Assembly (NCBI GenBank): GCA_946800325.1
Contig: OX326960.1
Span: 16,826,393-16,890,392, forward strand
Direction: 5' to 3'
From: Luzula sylvatica
Lineage: Eukaryota; Streptophyta; Magnoliopsida; Poales; Juncaceae
DNA: 64,000 nt
Position numbers and translations under genes: made by a program. The notes under the pieces were generated by a model. It had not been told where the DNA came from, did no database searches, and saw only the letters and a list, made by a program, of their open reading frames with translations. Below are positions 1 to 11,834 of this stretch, one piece after another. The first letter of the stretch is position 1. Each line of letters opens with the position of its first letter.

Positions 1-1752
1 CGATTATAATAATCAGATAGACCTTGAATTTTATTCTAGTTTAGTGCATCGAGTCAGTTGAGAATAATATGTTGCATGGCCTTAGTCTGGCATATTGATT
101 CGTCAATTGAATGATAGTAAAACCACTAAACGGGATGAATATAATTCTAAAACGTCCCTCGTGTATAAAGTTGTTCATAGATTTGAACCAGGTAGTCCAT
201 TCACTGAATGGAGACTTTTACATACACTGGCATATTCGTAGATGAGATGATCAGGTTTTACTGATCTGAGACGGTAGCGTCGATTCTAGAATATGGATAT
301 ACGCGGCGTCGTATATTGGACTGACCACTATATGAGTTTGTGACATGGTTAGAGTCATTGGAGACAAACTCATATCCAGATAGTGCGTTTTAGTGCTTCA
401 TACTTGAGTGATCTCACGGATACCTAGTATGTGAAAAGACAATGCTTTGATGTAATTAACCCTACGCGTAACTGTGTAGCAGAGATTATTATTGAGTATT
501 GTTTTTAGCATAGGCAAAGGATGTGAGGTCGCAAGATAGGAATTGTTCCTTTCTAGTCTTGAAAAAGGATAGAGGGAGATATCTCTCGGGCCCCTCGATT
601 GAATTGAGATTGATGAAATGCTTGGCCAAGCTCGATTGAACTCAATAGAGTTCGCATTGTTATTATTAATCTAATTCTTATCGAGAAAAGAGTATATCTG
701 ATCAAAAGAAAAGAGGATGACTTGAAGTTTTAGGCTTCACCGTGACTCATTTGATCGGAAGATATCGCGAACAAGAGGACTAGTAACACTTATCTGAGTC
801 AGGTATGAGGATGTACTGCATCTTCATAAAGGTGTTCTCCACCTTTTTCGTTCTAATTCTGGGTAGGTATTAACGGCAGTCTAGTGCTCGCAATACCTTG
901 TGGATTACTGCCATATCCACTGCCAGTCTTAGACGAACCTACAACGGTCACACCAAGATTTCGTAATATATCGGATTCTCAAGATATTGCTCACCAATAC
1001 GTTTGTTGGACAAACAAAATGAAATCACGTGTGATTAGATCTCACGACATATGTTGGACATATGGCCAAGTTGATTAAGTCTTAATCCAAGAGGGAGTTT
1101 GAAAGAAAATATGGCTTAAGAATTAACTTGGAAGAATTTATATAAATAGGCAAATCTGCAGTCAGAATTGGGCCAGTAATTAAACGTGGACCTGTTCAGA
1201 ACTTAGGGGTTTAATCTATTAATTATGGTTTAATCCTTTTCGGGCCTATTCTGATTATTAGGCTTTTAATCTGATTATGACATGTTAGGGTTTAACCTAA
1301 TTTTGGTTTAACCTAAATTTTTTCCTATATATATATTCTGATTTCATGATTTTCTCTCTCCTCCGAAACCCTAATTCTGGCCGCCGAATTTCTGGTCGCC
1401 GAAAATTATTTTCTCTTTTTCATAAAACACAAATTGAGATCTGGAGAGTAATAGAAGAGAAAATTCTGAGCAAGTTCTTGAGAGATACAATCGTAACACT
1501 GACTAGAACGGTGTTGGCGGTTCCGATCGGACGAATATCAAGGTGGACACGAGTAGAGGGACTGCACGAGCAATCCTTGGAGAAGGTTCAACAGATTGGA
1601 GAAGAAGACATCACGTACTAACTTGTACGAGGTAAAATTCTGATTACTCTTCCTTTTTCGGTGTTTTTTCGAGTGTGATCCAAGGTAGAATTAGGTTATA
1701 CATACGAAATAATTCCGCTGCAAACCTCTAAATTCGTGTGTATAATCCTACA
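1..1752 (+). mobile_element. Probable 3' part of an LTR retroelement: non-coding interior plus candidate 3' LTR
   Basis: The stretch has no convincing long ORF. A purine-rich tract (gagggagtt, about 1091-1099) is followed at 1100 by TG, and a matching CA lies at 1751-1752, giving a candidate 3' LTR of about 650 bp. Inside it are TATA-like sequences (atttatataaatagg near 1140; ctatatatata near 1325) followed by a CT-rich leader, as in plant Copia LTRs. No tRNA primer site follows 1752, so this would be the 3' rather than the 5' LTR. The 5' part lies outside the window, so no target duplication can be tested, and the LTR start is ambiguous: a TGTTGG motif near 1055 is an alternative. The small ORFs at 884-1078 and 1346-1621 look like chance. 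Confidence 0.4.
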
Positions 1753-2741
1753 GAGTTAGGTTTATGATCATCATCATATTCGATTTAATCTAGGTATTCA
1801 TGACATTCATCTAGGAGCCAACCATGATCAATGTATTGTCTAGTCCATTATTTGCATTAAATAAACCTACACGGTCACGTCTTGGATCAATCATAACCGG
1901 ACACAAAGAAGTTATGTGCTTGTTGGACATATATATGTATGTTGGACATACATAGTTGATTTCATAAGAAATAAGCATTTGATGTTTCCTGGAAGTTAAA
2001 AACAACTAACTAAATATTAATATTTTTTATATTATGGACAAAATTCTGTTGTTATTTATACATTTTTCATTGTAAAAATGTATAAATATGAATTTATAAA
2101 TTTATAAATATGAAGTTTCAAAGTATAAAAATAACTTCTTAAATATGAAGGCGAAATATATATTGGATGATGTCAGAATATTAATTGTTGTCTGAATAAA
2201 ATGCCGCTCATCTAATTATTGTAAATATGTATTTTTGCACGTGACATTCGCTGGTTATGATGAACGGTTGTGAGTACAATAATAGTGGAATGCATTAAAA
2301 TTAGAAAAAGAAAATCAACAAAAAATAAGATAACGGATAAGACGTAACTGATAATTGACTTCGTTTGAAAGCTAGATTTGAAAGGTGAACATGAGACCTT
2401 AGCCAAGGATATATGTAGGTGAAGTGTAACAGTCAATATAAAAAAAAATCAAATTAACAATTAAATTAATGATCATTTTACATTATTACATTATTTATAA
2501 TGATTGTTATTTATTAATCTGTGTGTAAATAATACAGAATAAGTTAAATATTCATCATTTTGTTATTCCGTCAATTTCATATATCATTAGATAGATATAA
2601 TTCTAAACATTGTACTTCACTCATAATCAAATACATCATCAGTCTCACTCTATGTTGTTGGATAAAAATAAAAGGCCGGATTTGAGTATAATTTGAACAG
2701 ACGAGTTCCACCTGAACCATTAAGTAATTTTTAGATAGATA

Positions 2742-3962
2742 GGTCCATTCCTCCCCCTAGTCCCCTCATTCAATTCTCTCTCTCCTGAAGATCAAGATCC
2801 TCCAAGAAAGCTTGGAATACGACGAGATCCCCCTCGCTGGGGCCTGACCGGTGCCGCCGCACTAGCTAAACCCTCTGGGTACGTTGGCGGCGAGTACTCG
2901 ACAGTGACAGCAACCGATTCCTCCTCCTCCGCAACAGATCGCCATCACTTTTCTCCGCCTCCTCTACCGCCACAGATACCTCTTGAGTTTCGCCAGTAAT
3001 TGAACGTCTCTACCTTCTCCTGCTTCGTGCTTTTGCCGACCAAGATCACCAAATTTGGCGATCGAGATCTAGGGTTTCCATAAAACCGATTTTGCCTAAT
3101 TTCAGATCTACTCGGTTCATCTATTTCTAGCGATCGGAATATGGACCTCTTCTCGCCTTTTCCCCCTTCCCCCTATTCGGCGAAAGCTTGCTTCCTTGCT
3201 AATCACGACCTCATAGCATCTTTGCAAACCGATCTCGATCTCTCGGCGCGAGGTTGTTTCTTTACCAATCACCAAATTGGTGTTCAATTGATCATCGATT
3301 TGAGCAATTCGTTGAGTGTGACACAAATTGGGAGAACTCCAACACCTAATTCGACCAGACTCCAAACTTGGTTACCGGATAACTATGACGACAAGGATTT
3401 TTGGTTTTCAATCATGCCCTTGCGGTCGAATCATGGAAACCGCGCATTCCGCCGAACCGATTTGATCGATTATGGCCGCAAAGATGGAAGATTGGACCGA
3501 GAGGTTGGTGGCCGAGACGACCGAGAAGATGGTGGTCGTGAAATTGGTGACCGGCAAGATGTTAACTGTGATGATGATGCCCGCGTGGATTATTACCTAG
3601 TGAATCTTTATAACCGATTCTACTCAAAACTCGATGAAGAAACTTTACCTCGACTCACAATTATTGCCTCCTTAGAGTCTTCACGAAACCGAGGTTCAAG
3701 CATCGTCTATCGATGTCATATTTATGAAGGAAATTGTGACGAAAAATATTTCGAGGAATTTTTCTTGTATTCGTGTTTAGGTAATAGGTTATAAAATTTT
3801 CTTGTTAGGTTTTGCTTAGGCTTGAGTATCGTTTAAGTTATTTTGCTTTTTCGTTCTCTTATTTGCCGTTTTAATTTGTCATTTTGCTTCTACGTTATCA
3901 TTATGTAATGTGACTTTTGAATTAATATATGCTCAAGGGCATTTTTGCAACAACAAAAAAAA
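2742..3962 (+). mobile_element. Poly(A)-tailed retroinsertion private to copy 1
   Basis: The insert interrupts sequence that is continuous in copy 2 (near 11620-11650). It is flanked by a direct repeat, aatttttagatagata at 2726-2741 and aatttagatagata at 3963-3976, and ends in an A-rich tail just before the second repeat. Its 5' part is C/T-rich with ccgccgc-type sequence, like a 5' UTR, and it carries one long ORF at 3141-3794. Target duplication plus A tail indicate LINE-type reverse transcription. It could be a processed copy of a host transcript or an internally deleted LINE; no reverse transcriptase is present. Confidence 0.7.
3141..3794 (+). CDS. Uncharacterised 217-residue ORF inside the poly(A)-tailed retroinsert
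   Basis: One uninterrupted ORF of 217 codons starts at the first ATG after a roughly 400-bp C/T-rich leader and ends about 170 bp before the A tail. I do not recognise the product. The N-terminal third is mixed hydrophobic and polar. A central low-complexity stretch (about residues 110-145) is rich in Asp, Arg and Gly with repeated GRDDRED-like runs. The C-terminal part (about 150-217) looks globular, with many aromatic and acidic residues and the ending CLGNRL. There is no zinc knuckle, endonuclease or RT motif. The length relative to the insert (one ORF, UTR-like flanks, A tail) resembles a retrocopied mRNA. Whether it is expressed cannot be judged. It is absent from the second duplication copy. 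Confidence 0.45.
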   Translation: MDLFSPFPPSPYSAKACFLANHDLIASLQTDLDLSARGCFFTNHQIGVQLIIDLSNSLSVTQIGRTPTPNSTRLQTWLPDNYDDKDFWFSIMPLRSNHGNRAFRRTDLIDYGRKDGRLDREVGGRDDREDGGREIGDRQDVNCDDDARVDYYLVNLYNRFYSKLDEETLPRLTIIASLESSRNRGSSIVYRCHIYEGNCDEKYFEEFFLYSCLGNRL

Positions 3963-3976
3963 AATTTAGATAGATA

Positions 3977-5130
3977 TAATTCTAAATATAGGACTTTGCT
4001 CACAATCAGACACATCATCAATCTCACTCTGTGTTGTTGGATCAAAAATAAAAAAAAATCGGATTTGAGTATAATTTGAACAGATCAGGTCCACATGAAT
4101 CATTATGTAAATAAAAAATAAGACGACACGAGTGCATCCAATTTTTATGTCCTAAAATAGATGTACTCCCCTCCTTCTCTCTCATGCCATTTTCCGAGGG
4201 GGTTCTCTGTGACCCTAGCCGAGCGAGCTTGTGTGCGAAACGGTTTCGGCGGTGTCCGCGAGGAATCTCCATCTTATTTTCGGCGGAGGATTTGGAGCCA
4301 ACTAGACAGCTTGGCTAGAAGAAACCGTCAATGCACATATGTAATCTTTTTTGGTAATTTTCAATATCATTCAAATGGTCAATAAGTTAATTTTTCCCTT
4401 TACATTTCTCGACGGATAAGCATATTATGAATTATTGATTAAACATAGAAGCATATCTTCTATTTATTCTTCATTGTCCTTTAATTGATTTTTGCTTTTA
4501 AATTCACATAATTTTTTGGGTACCAGTTCCAGTCAATTTCAGTACTACCCCATAGCAGTAAATATTGGTACGAAAACTTAATATTTTTCATAATTTTAGT
4601 CCTATTTGTTTTATAAATGAGATCTCATGATTTAACCGTATAGTGATCGTCTTATAAATTGGTGGCCATATGCGCTGGTCCATTTACAAGCGGTACATGG
4701 TTACATTATGCATGTGAAAATTGAACAAAACTAGGAGATATGTGGAGTTGGTGAGTTCGGGGTAGGAATTCAAGAGATAAACCATTTTTCAGATAGGTAC
4801 CTGATTTTATCTTATTACGGTTTATTTTTTCGTGTGTACCAGAACAATTATTTTTGTTTTTTCGATTTACAAATATCTTTTCCCTCCAAAATGGATCGGT
4901 AAATGTTTTGAAGGAGATTATTGACCCTAATCCTTTTTTCTCCACTTCCATTTGGCGAATCCGCGGTAATAATGGTTTGTTAATTACTTAATCTCCCTTT
5001 TATTATATTTTTTGCATTCAGATTTATTTAGTAGGCCCCTATTTTTATAGGTAAAAATTTCGAGAACACCGACAACAGAACCAAAATAATGATTCCAATT
5101 CCGCTACCATTTAGAACACCAGAACTAGAT
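3977..5130. other. Intergenic part of duplication copy 1, no supported gene
   Basis: The sequence at 3965-4115 repeats that at 2587-2740, so a roughly 150-bp direct repeat flanks the retroinsert. The stretch 4160-4345 looks exon-like (GC-richer than its surroundings) and is shared with 11720-12030 in copy 2, but the reading frame is not conserved between the copies. The rest is AT-rich and matches copy 2 without coding signal. Confidence 0.5.
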
Positions 5131-5718
5131 CCGATTTTGGATGTGCAATGCGAGGCCCGTAACAAGAATTATAACCTCCAAAAAAAATTTGATCCATCTT
5201 TACAAACAGAAGGTTTATATGATGCACTTTCCTTAACTTTTATAATATTTACTTTGGGTCTCCATGTTTGTGAGAAAACTGAAGCATTTTTGTTTATTTT
5301 GATAAAAGATGGTTTTACACGGTTTGTGAAGGCCAGCGAAGATCGAAGCGAGGACATATGATCGTGGCGAGGACATTTGATCGAAGCGAGGACATTTGCA
5401 TGGTTTTGCATTGTTAATTTGATCAGAGGTATGCTTGATATTTCTCTAAATTCAGAGGTGTTTCTCAAAATTCACGAAATTCACGGGTATATGTGGTATT
5501 TCTATTTTGAAGGTTTTTTTTTTTTTTTTGATATTTTTCGCTTTTTTGGGCACATGCTAAAATAGAGTTTTAAAAAAGTATATATTTCAACGTGATGGCA
5601 TCGAGAAAATGACGATAAAATTTGGGCTAAACGGATGAATTTTTTTTAATGAGTATGAACTTTTTACGAGAATTATTCACAATGTTCGTCAAACATTTCG
5701 TTGGATTTGTACTAATTT

Positions 5719-6310
5719 GATTGTTGTTTTTGGTTTTTAAAAATGATTGATTTCAACGCGATTATTAAAATGTTCTTCAAACATTTTGTTGGATTTGTAC
5801 TAACTTGATTGTTGTTTTAGGTTTTTAATGAGCGTAGATCAACACACTGATTTGAAAAAAGTGGCGATAAAAGAAGGCCCTCCCGCAACCGTGCGGGTGT
5901 AGAGCTAGTTTATTAATAAGCCCTTAAATACCATCAATTTCACTAAACCCTACACGTATCTTTTTTTGAATGGTATCCGACAAGTGATCGTTTTCGTTAC
6001 TGATACTTAATTTGTTGTTTTTGATTTTCAAAAATTGTTGATTTGAACGCGATTATTAAAATGTTCTTCAAACATTTTGTTGAATTTGTACTAACTTGAT
6101 TGTTGTTTTAGGTTTTTAATGAGCGTAGATCAACACACTGACTTGAAAAAAGTGGCGACAAAAGAAGCCCCCCCCCCCCCCCCCCCCGCAACCGTGCGGG
6201 TATAGAGCTAGTTTATTAATAAGCCATTAAATGTAATCAATTTCACTAAACCCTATACGTATCTTTTTTTTGAATGGTATCCGACAAATTATCGCTTTCG
6301 TTACTGATAC
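5719..6310 (+). repeat. Roughly 295-bp tandem duplication carrying two Helitron-like 3' ends
   Basis: Two direct copies (about 5719-6013 and 6014-6310) contain the same 3'-terminal signature. Copy one has the hairpin cccgca/tgcggg at 5882-5897 followed by CTAG at 5905-5908 and then T. Copy two has the hairpin at 6185-6200 and CTAG at 6208-6211. A short stem followed within about 12 bp by CTRR and a host T is the known 3' end of plant Helitrons. No 5' TC end or RepHel coding sequence was found. The poly-C run before the second hairpin (about 6170-6187) is expanded. A decayed version is at 14075-14092 in copy 2. Confidence 0.55.
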
Positions 6311-6406
6311 TTAATTTGTTTGATGTCAATGAGGATCGAACCTAAAACCTCTCAGAACTTATGATTTTTTGTACCTCACACTCAACCAACTAGGCTAGGG
6401 ATCCAT
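6264..6406 (-). mobile_element. tRNA-derived SINE (minus strand)
   Basis: Read on the minus strand it starts with an A-box-like tagcctagttgg, then a B-box-like ggttcgatcctc, and ends in a poly(A) tract (the T run at 6264-6271). It is flanked by an 18-bp target duplication with one mismatch: 6246-6263 and 6407-6424 (ctaaaccctayacgtatc). It belongs to the same family as the SINE at 35043-35194. A truncated piece of the same element is in the first tandem unit (about 5961-6013), so the SINE was present before the local tandem duplication. Confidence 0.8.
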
Positions 6407-6424
6407 CTAAACCCTACACGTATC

Positions 6425-6993
6425 ATTCCACTTATTTTTTGAGATAGTTTTACTTTTTGTTTACTTAAGAAAAAACATTGCACATAATTACCATATTAGG
6501 ATAATATATTTTAATTGTTTAGTGAAATTGATGGTATTTTTATCAATAAATTATGTACCAGCAGCAAAATTTTATTTCCAAATACCACCGTATGGATGAT
6601 ATTAATTTTTTTTTATCAAAATACTCTTCTATTTTCATATGTAATAATTAAAAAAAAATTGTTAATTTTAAGAATATTCACTTAACATGTGATTTAAAAA
6701 ATATAAATTATTACATGTCGTTTTTATTTAATTATAATGTTTATTTGTTATTCCTGAAAAACTAACGTCAGAAAATAATAAAATAAACAACAATAAACAA
6801 ACACAACAATAACAAAATTATCAACAATAAATAAACACCTTGAAAATATGTTCATAGAAAATATATATTTAAACAACTAGTTTTTAATTTTCATTCTATT
6901 TTCATGCATATTTTAATAATTTAATAATTTTTATTTTTTAAATATTTGCAAGTTATTCATCTTATAATTAAATTATGTTAGTTTTTGAGGAAG

Positions 6994-7028
<35 letters not shown>

Positions 7029-7600
7029 ATTTTTTTTTTGAAACAAAAAAAATATGTCCGGTAACTTGGGCTTTATACAGGTGGTAAAAAATGAGGCCAT
7101 TTACTATGCCCCCAAACCCATCACCACATCATTGATACTCTTTCCATCTCCCAAAAATTACCCACTCGATTAACAATGCTTTGAATTAGCTGTTAATTGA
7201 ATTAATGAATTATTAGGTACTAATATGATGTGTTAATTGACTCACAAATTAACTGTTAATTCGAAACATTAATTGCATTAATTAATTTGGAGAGAGAGGG
7301 GGGTGCAAATTGGAGTTGGAAATTAACGCCCAACCCAACCCAAAAAAAATCCCATACCCATCGTGGGTGTTGTGATGGGTTTGGGGGGCAGGGTATAATT
7401 TCCCAAAAATAGCCCACGGAAATTAAATTTAAAATGTTTAAAAATAAATGTTAATTTTAAATGGGAATGGGGACGATGAGTTATGAATACTTACTGGGCT
7501 GAAGTTGTGTAACGGGTCATTTTGGAATAAGATAACTCGCTTCACAGAACACATGTTTTAAACTACTCGAACCGCTTCATCTTTATCCTTTTCACAGAAT
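6425..7600. other. AT-rich intergenic stretch upstream of F-box copy 1
   Basis: It contains poly-A/T tracts and a (TA)n microsatellite at about 6996-7024. The block 6585-7000 recurs twice in copy 2 (14595-15000 and 19440-19880). From about 7480 onward it matches 20030 onward and is the likely promoter region of F-box copy 1. No gene is seen. Confidence 0.5.
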
Positions 7601-7639
7601 ACTTCATATTAAAATTCAAAATATTAATTCTCGTTTCAT

Positions 7640-8627
7640 CATACACTTTAATTGAAGAAAGTAATAGAAGCCAGCAACAAAGAGCATTTGGGGAAGAAAT
7701 TTCGTCGTCCCGAGACCGTTCGCAAAATAATCGCACTTCTCTTCTCTTCACTCTTCTTCTTCTTCTTCTTCTTCTTCTTCTTCATTTCGGGTTTGGATAC
7801 GAAGTTCTTTGTTCGTTGCTTCCTCTATTTTGATAATAGGTAACCCCTCTCAATCTCTCTATAATTCGAATTTTTGTTCTTTTTCGAAATCTTTCCATAG
7901 TTTATTTTCTTCATTTTCTAATTAATTTGAATGGTATTGATTGAGTCCAATGATTTTTCTTATCTTCCCAAAAGTTTCAGCCATTTTGATTTTCCTTCAG
8001 AAAAAGATATTAATTAGGTTAAGATTTCAGTTGTAAACCCTAAATACTTCCGAATGGTACAATCTGATTTGTTTCTGTAACTATTTTACTCGATTTGTTT
8101 TGCTTAATTAGACATTCAAATGATGTTTTTTGTATCAACCAATTTAGTTTGATTACAAGATCTCATAGATATTTTGAATTTTAAATATGATCAGTTATGC
8201 ATGATGGTATAGGATTGCACAATTTTAATTTCTAACCCTCTCTTTCAACTGTTGGGTTTTCAAATTTTGAAAGGGATACTCGGTTCTTTTGTCAGTATTT
8301 GAGTAAAAGTTACAATTTTAACTAATTGTAATTTGCTCCGATTAGTTTTTTTTATCTTTTGATATTCTTTAAACGAATTTGTAAACTTGGTCTAATTATA
8401 TTTACCTGATATGATAGCACTAGTTTCTCTTAGTTTGAACCCGTAAACATTATATAATAAGTGAGACTTTTCTTATCTTTGCAAAATTAATTTGGTCCAA
8501 CATTTAAGTGCAGATTTGAAACATCTATTTTCTCATACTATTTGTCTTCTACCTCTCATTTCCTTTCCTTACTTAATACAGTTATCCAAATTCCTAAACT
8601 AATTAATGACAATTATCTACCATACAG
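7640..8627 (+). promoter_or_regulatory. 5' UTR exon and 5' UTR intron of F-box copy 1
   Basis: A leader exon with a (CTT)n microsatellite (about 7743-7782) ends at a consensus donor, tag|gtaacc, with the intron starting at 7840. The acceptor atacag ends at 8627, 38 bp before the ATG, giving a 788-bp intron with T-rich composition. The same structure is in copy 2 (intron 20372-21140, 769 bp), and conservation of both splice sites supports it. The CTT tract is shorter in copy 2. The transcription start cannot be placed. Confidence 0.65.
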
Positions 8628-8665
8628 GGTATTCACAGTGAGATTGCCATAAGCTCGCTCAGTCC

Positions 8666-9808
8666 ATGGCTAATTGGTCAGACCTGCCGAACGACTTGCT
8701 CCGACGAGTATCGAGTTCTGTTTCTTTGCCAGATCGCCACCGATTGAGGTCTGTTTGCAAAAACTGGAACTTGGCCGGCAAAGAAAAGAGTAGTCATCCT
8801 TTTGCACCCGAGCTTCCGTGGGTGGTACTTGGAGAAGATCACGAGACACGGAAATGGAACTTTTTTAACATTTCAGAACAAAGACCCTACTCCATCGACA
8901 TTCCCGAACTATATGGCCAGCATATTTGCGGTTCCTCGTTTGGATGGCTTTTTACGATAGATTTAGACCTTAAATGTCGTTTACTAAACCCATTCACGAG
9001 AGAGAGCATCGAGCTACCACCCCTTCCGCCCTACTGTAACACTGTTGATGTCATTGTTACCGAAGAACCGGCCGTTCACGATGCTAAAGGAAACAAAATC
9101 GGGATGACCTTCAAAGAGATGCAAAGGGAAATGATATTCAAAGGGATTTTATCTCACGATCCTAGAGAGAGATCAGATTTCACGGTCATGATCATTTTCG
9201 GTTCGGATAAATTGCTCGCAATATGGAGGCCCGGTGATATATCTTGGACGGTTCCCGAGAGCCCGCTCCAAGAAGATGACTTGATTTGGTTAATGGATGT
9301 GATTTTTTTCAGAGGGAAGTTGTATCTTGTTTCGGACAGTCGGCATTTTTTTGTTCTTGATGTTGGTTCTCCTCTTGAGCTGACTAGAATCAAACCTCGG
9401 GTACCGCGCTTTGATAAGATAGCGGATGAGAGGTATCTGGTGGATCTCAACAGAGAATTGTTGCTTATCCAGAGGTACAAAAAATACTCGAAGAGGAAGC
9501 CAAAAAAAGAGATTCGGGTCTTAAGGCTGGATCTTGAGAAAGGCAGTTCGGAAGAGTTGAATGATATAGGTGGTCTATCATTATTTATAGGGAATAACTC
9601 GGCAGTGGTGGTTGATCCTTGCATGTTCCCCAATTGCATTGGAAATGCCGTGTACTTGGCCGACACATGCGATAGTGATCATTGGGTGATGATGGGACAC
9701 CAATTTGGGGTGTATCATATGGTTGACAACAGTATGGGGCGGTTTTGTCTCATTGACGATTGTTTTCTTCCTCATGATGCGCCTCTGAGATGGATCACTC
9801 CTAATTAA
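8666..9808 (+). CDS. F-box protein with DUF295 (KIB1-4 type) C-terminal domain, copy 1
   Basis: This is a 380-residue protein with an uninterrupted coding region after a 5'-UTR intron. An F-box occupies about residues 3-42 (WSDLPNDLLRRV, then RSVCKNW), the part that binds SKP1 in SCF ubiquitin ligases. The rest matches the plant DUF295/KIB beta-propeller-like family: SSFGWLF near 90, LLNPFTRESIELPPLP near 107-122, a GNAVYLAD segment near 325. The predicted role is a substrate receptor for ubiquitination; the substrate is unknown. It differs from the copy at 21197 at only eight residues. Two differences fall at positions usually conserved in the family and look derived here: Arg instead of Gly in LNRELLL and Ser instead of Trp in GSSEELNDIGG. 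The ORF is otherwise intact, so it may be functional or newly relaxed. The start is the first ATG after the splice acceptor. Confidence 0.9.
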   Translation: MANWSDLPNDLLRRVSSSVSLPDRHRLRSVCKNWNLAGKEKSSHPFAPELPWVVLGEDHETRKWNFFNISEQRPYSIDIPELYGQHICGSSFGWLFTIDLDLKCRLLNPFTRESIELPPLPPYCNTVDVIVTEEPAVHDAKGNKIGMTFKEMQREMIFKGILSHDPRERSDFTVMIIFGSDKLLAIWRPGDISWTVPESPLQEDDLIWLMDVIFFRGKLYLVSDSRHFFVLDVGSPLELTRIKPRVPRFDKIADERYLVDLNRELLLIQRYKKYSKRKPKKEIRVLRLDLEKGSSEELNDIGGLSLFIGNNSAVVVDPCMFPNCIGNAVYLADTCDSDHWVMMGHQFGVYHMVDNSMGRFCLIDDCFLPHDAPLRWITPN

Positions 9809-10984
9809 CATGTGATTAAGCAAGCTATTTGTGGGGCCAAACAATTGAAAATTTATTGTAGGACTTACTATTGGTTTTATATTTTTATTTTTATAACATT
9901 TATTTGCAACATGTATTTGTTATCAACATTGAATCATTTTGATGTGAAACATATCGTGCTCTGTTTAATTCGGAAGTTCTTCTGATCAGTTTTAATTTTT
10001 ATGTCATTTAGATATATATTATGATGGATTTATGTCTATACAATAAGAACATGACAATTTAATTGGGATTATGTATTTATTTTTTTCTAATCAGTTTTGT
10101 ATCTGAACAAGATTTCATTCCTTGCCCATGTTAACTTTTGCTTTCCTTCTTTTCTACCTAATCTATTTGTCCTTTGATTTTTATTTAATTCTAATATGAT
10201 TATTTGCCTTAATATTTCATGTTTTTCTCACAAAAACTCCACTTCCAAAAATATGTAATGTATTTTAAAGTATATGGACAATCTAATTAAAAGCTTTACA
10301 TGAAAAATGAGAAAAAAATAGTTTTTCGGTCGTTTGTCATTTAACTGGCTCTATCCAATTCTCACGATATTGAAAATTTAGACTTGTAATTCGAAATAAT
10401 CATAGACAAAAAGACGAATAAATTTCATGCTGGTATCGAAATTAAATTTTCATGGCATTATTGAATTCTCGTTTTTACATGTGGCACAAAAAGAAAAAGA
10501 ATATGCCTAAATTATAATTCAAATTTCAAAAATAAAACATATATAAACACCATATTCAAATTAGAAGGGAAAATGACATTTTTAGTTCAACAAATTTAAT
10601 TAAATCCTAATTGTAATCAACATTTAATAATATTTTCAATTTTCAGCTAAATTTTTACAACAATTTTAATATAGTTGGAACTAATCGTATCTGGTTATTT
10701 TATACCTTTTTCTATGCTATACGGATAAAAGATATGTTATAAATTTTTTATTATTATTTAAACCATTTCTCGAATATTTTATCATTTTCTCTATACTATT
10801 TAATATGTTTTTATTTTTACTAAACTTTTTTCTACTAATATTTATTTCTTTTTAATATACTTGAGATTAAAGATATGTTGTTATTATTATTATTTACTAT
10901 TATTTAAACATTTCTTTATTCTATGAAAATGATTTGTTATTATTATAATAATATATAAATATGAGTGTGAAACGTATAAAAACG
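9809..10984. other. 3' flank of F-box copy 1 and junction to duplication copy 2
   Basis: The 3' flank matches 22340-23400 almost continuously. At 10189-10210 it shows the empty site of the SINE fragment present at 22770-22841. Near 10660-10690 it carries the pre-insertion version of the site where copy 2 holds three large TIR elements. No gene is seen. Confidence 0.6.
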
Positions 10985-11834
10985 ACTAACTAAATATTAA
11001 TATTTTTAATATTATGGATAAAAGTATGTTGTTATTTAAACATTTTCCATTGTAAATATGTATAAATACGAATTTAGAAAATTATAAAAGGCTGCTCATC
11101 TAATTTATTTAAATATGTATTTTTGCACGTGACGTTCTCTGATTAAGATGAACGGCTGTGAGTACAATAATAGTGGAATGCATTAAATAAAAAAAAGAAA
11201 ATCAACAAAAAGTAAAACATCGGATAAGACGTAACTGATAATTGACTTCGATTGAAAGCTAGGCTTGAAAGGTGAGCATGATGCCTTAGCCAAGGATATA
11301 TTTAGGTCAAGTGTAACGGTAAATATTAAAAAAATCAAATTAACATTTAATCTAATGACCATTTTACATTATTTATATTGACTGTTATTTATTAATTTTC
11401 GTGTAAATAATATAGAATAAAATGATATAAATAGATAAGCTAAATATTCATAATTTTTCCTATTCCATCGATTCCATATATCATTAGATAGATATAATTC
11501 TAAACATTGGACTTCACTCACAATCAAATACGTCATCAGTCTCACTCTATGTTGTTGAATAAAAATAAAAGATCAGATTTGTGTATAATTTGAACAGACT
11601 AGGCCCACGTGAACCGTTAGTAATTTTTAGATAGATATAAATCTAAACATTAAGGACCGAGTGCATCCAATTTGTATGCCATATATCATTAGATAGATAT
11701 ACTCCCACTCCCCTTCTCTCTCATGCCATTTTCGAGAGGGTTTTCTGTGTGGCCCTAGCCGAGCGAGCCTGTGTGCGAGACGGTTTCAGCGGCCGCGAGG
11801 AATATCCATCTTATTTCCGACGGAGGATTTGGAG

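Larger units (their letters stand above)
2010..10925 (+). repeat. Segmental duplication, copy 1 (contains F-box gene copy 1)
   Basis: This segment matches the segment starting near 10985 in the same orientation and block order. Clear matching blocks are 2010-2460 with 10985-11340, 2560-2740 with 11460-11650, 4130-5080 with 11660-13395, 5130-5880 with 13400-14090, 6585-7000 with both 14595-15000 and 19440-19880, and 7050-10670 with 19890-23400. Non-matching stretches are mostly transposon insertions private to one copy. The F-box end is the most similar part, including the intron and both flanks. Exact outer boundaries need an alignment. Confidence 0.85.

Noticed and set aside
6996..7024. TA microsatellite as another target of the E1-E3 family
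   Set aside because: No agaga...ctaa terminus or other TIR adjoins it.
7652..7843. 63-codon frame with a poly-Phe run in the F-box leader
   Set aside because: It starts at TTG rather than ATG, reads the CTT microsatellite and ends at the splice donor; it is 5' UTR.
9154..9844. Minus-strand frames of 170 and 87 codons opposite the F-box gene
   Set aside because: Antisense shadows of a well-supported coding region; the same shadow occurs in the paralogue at 21685-22197.
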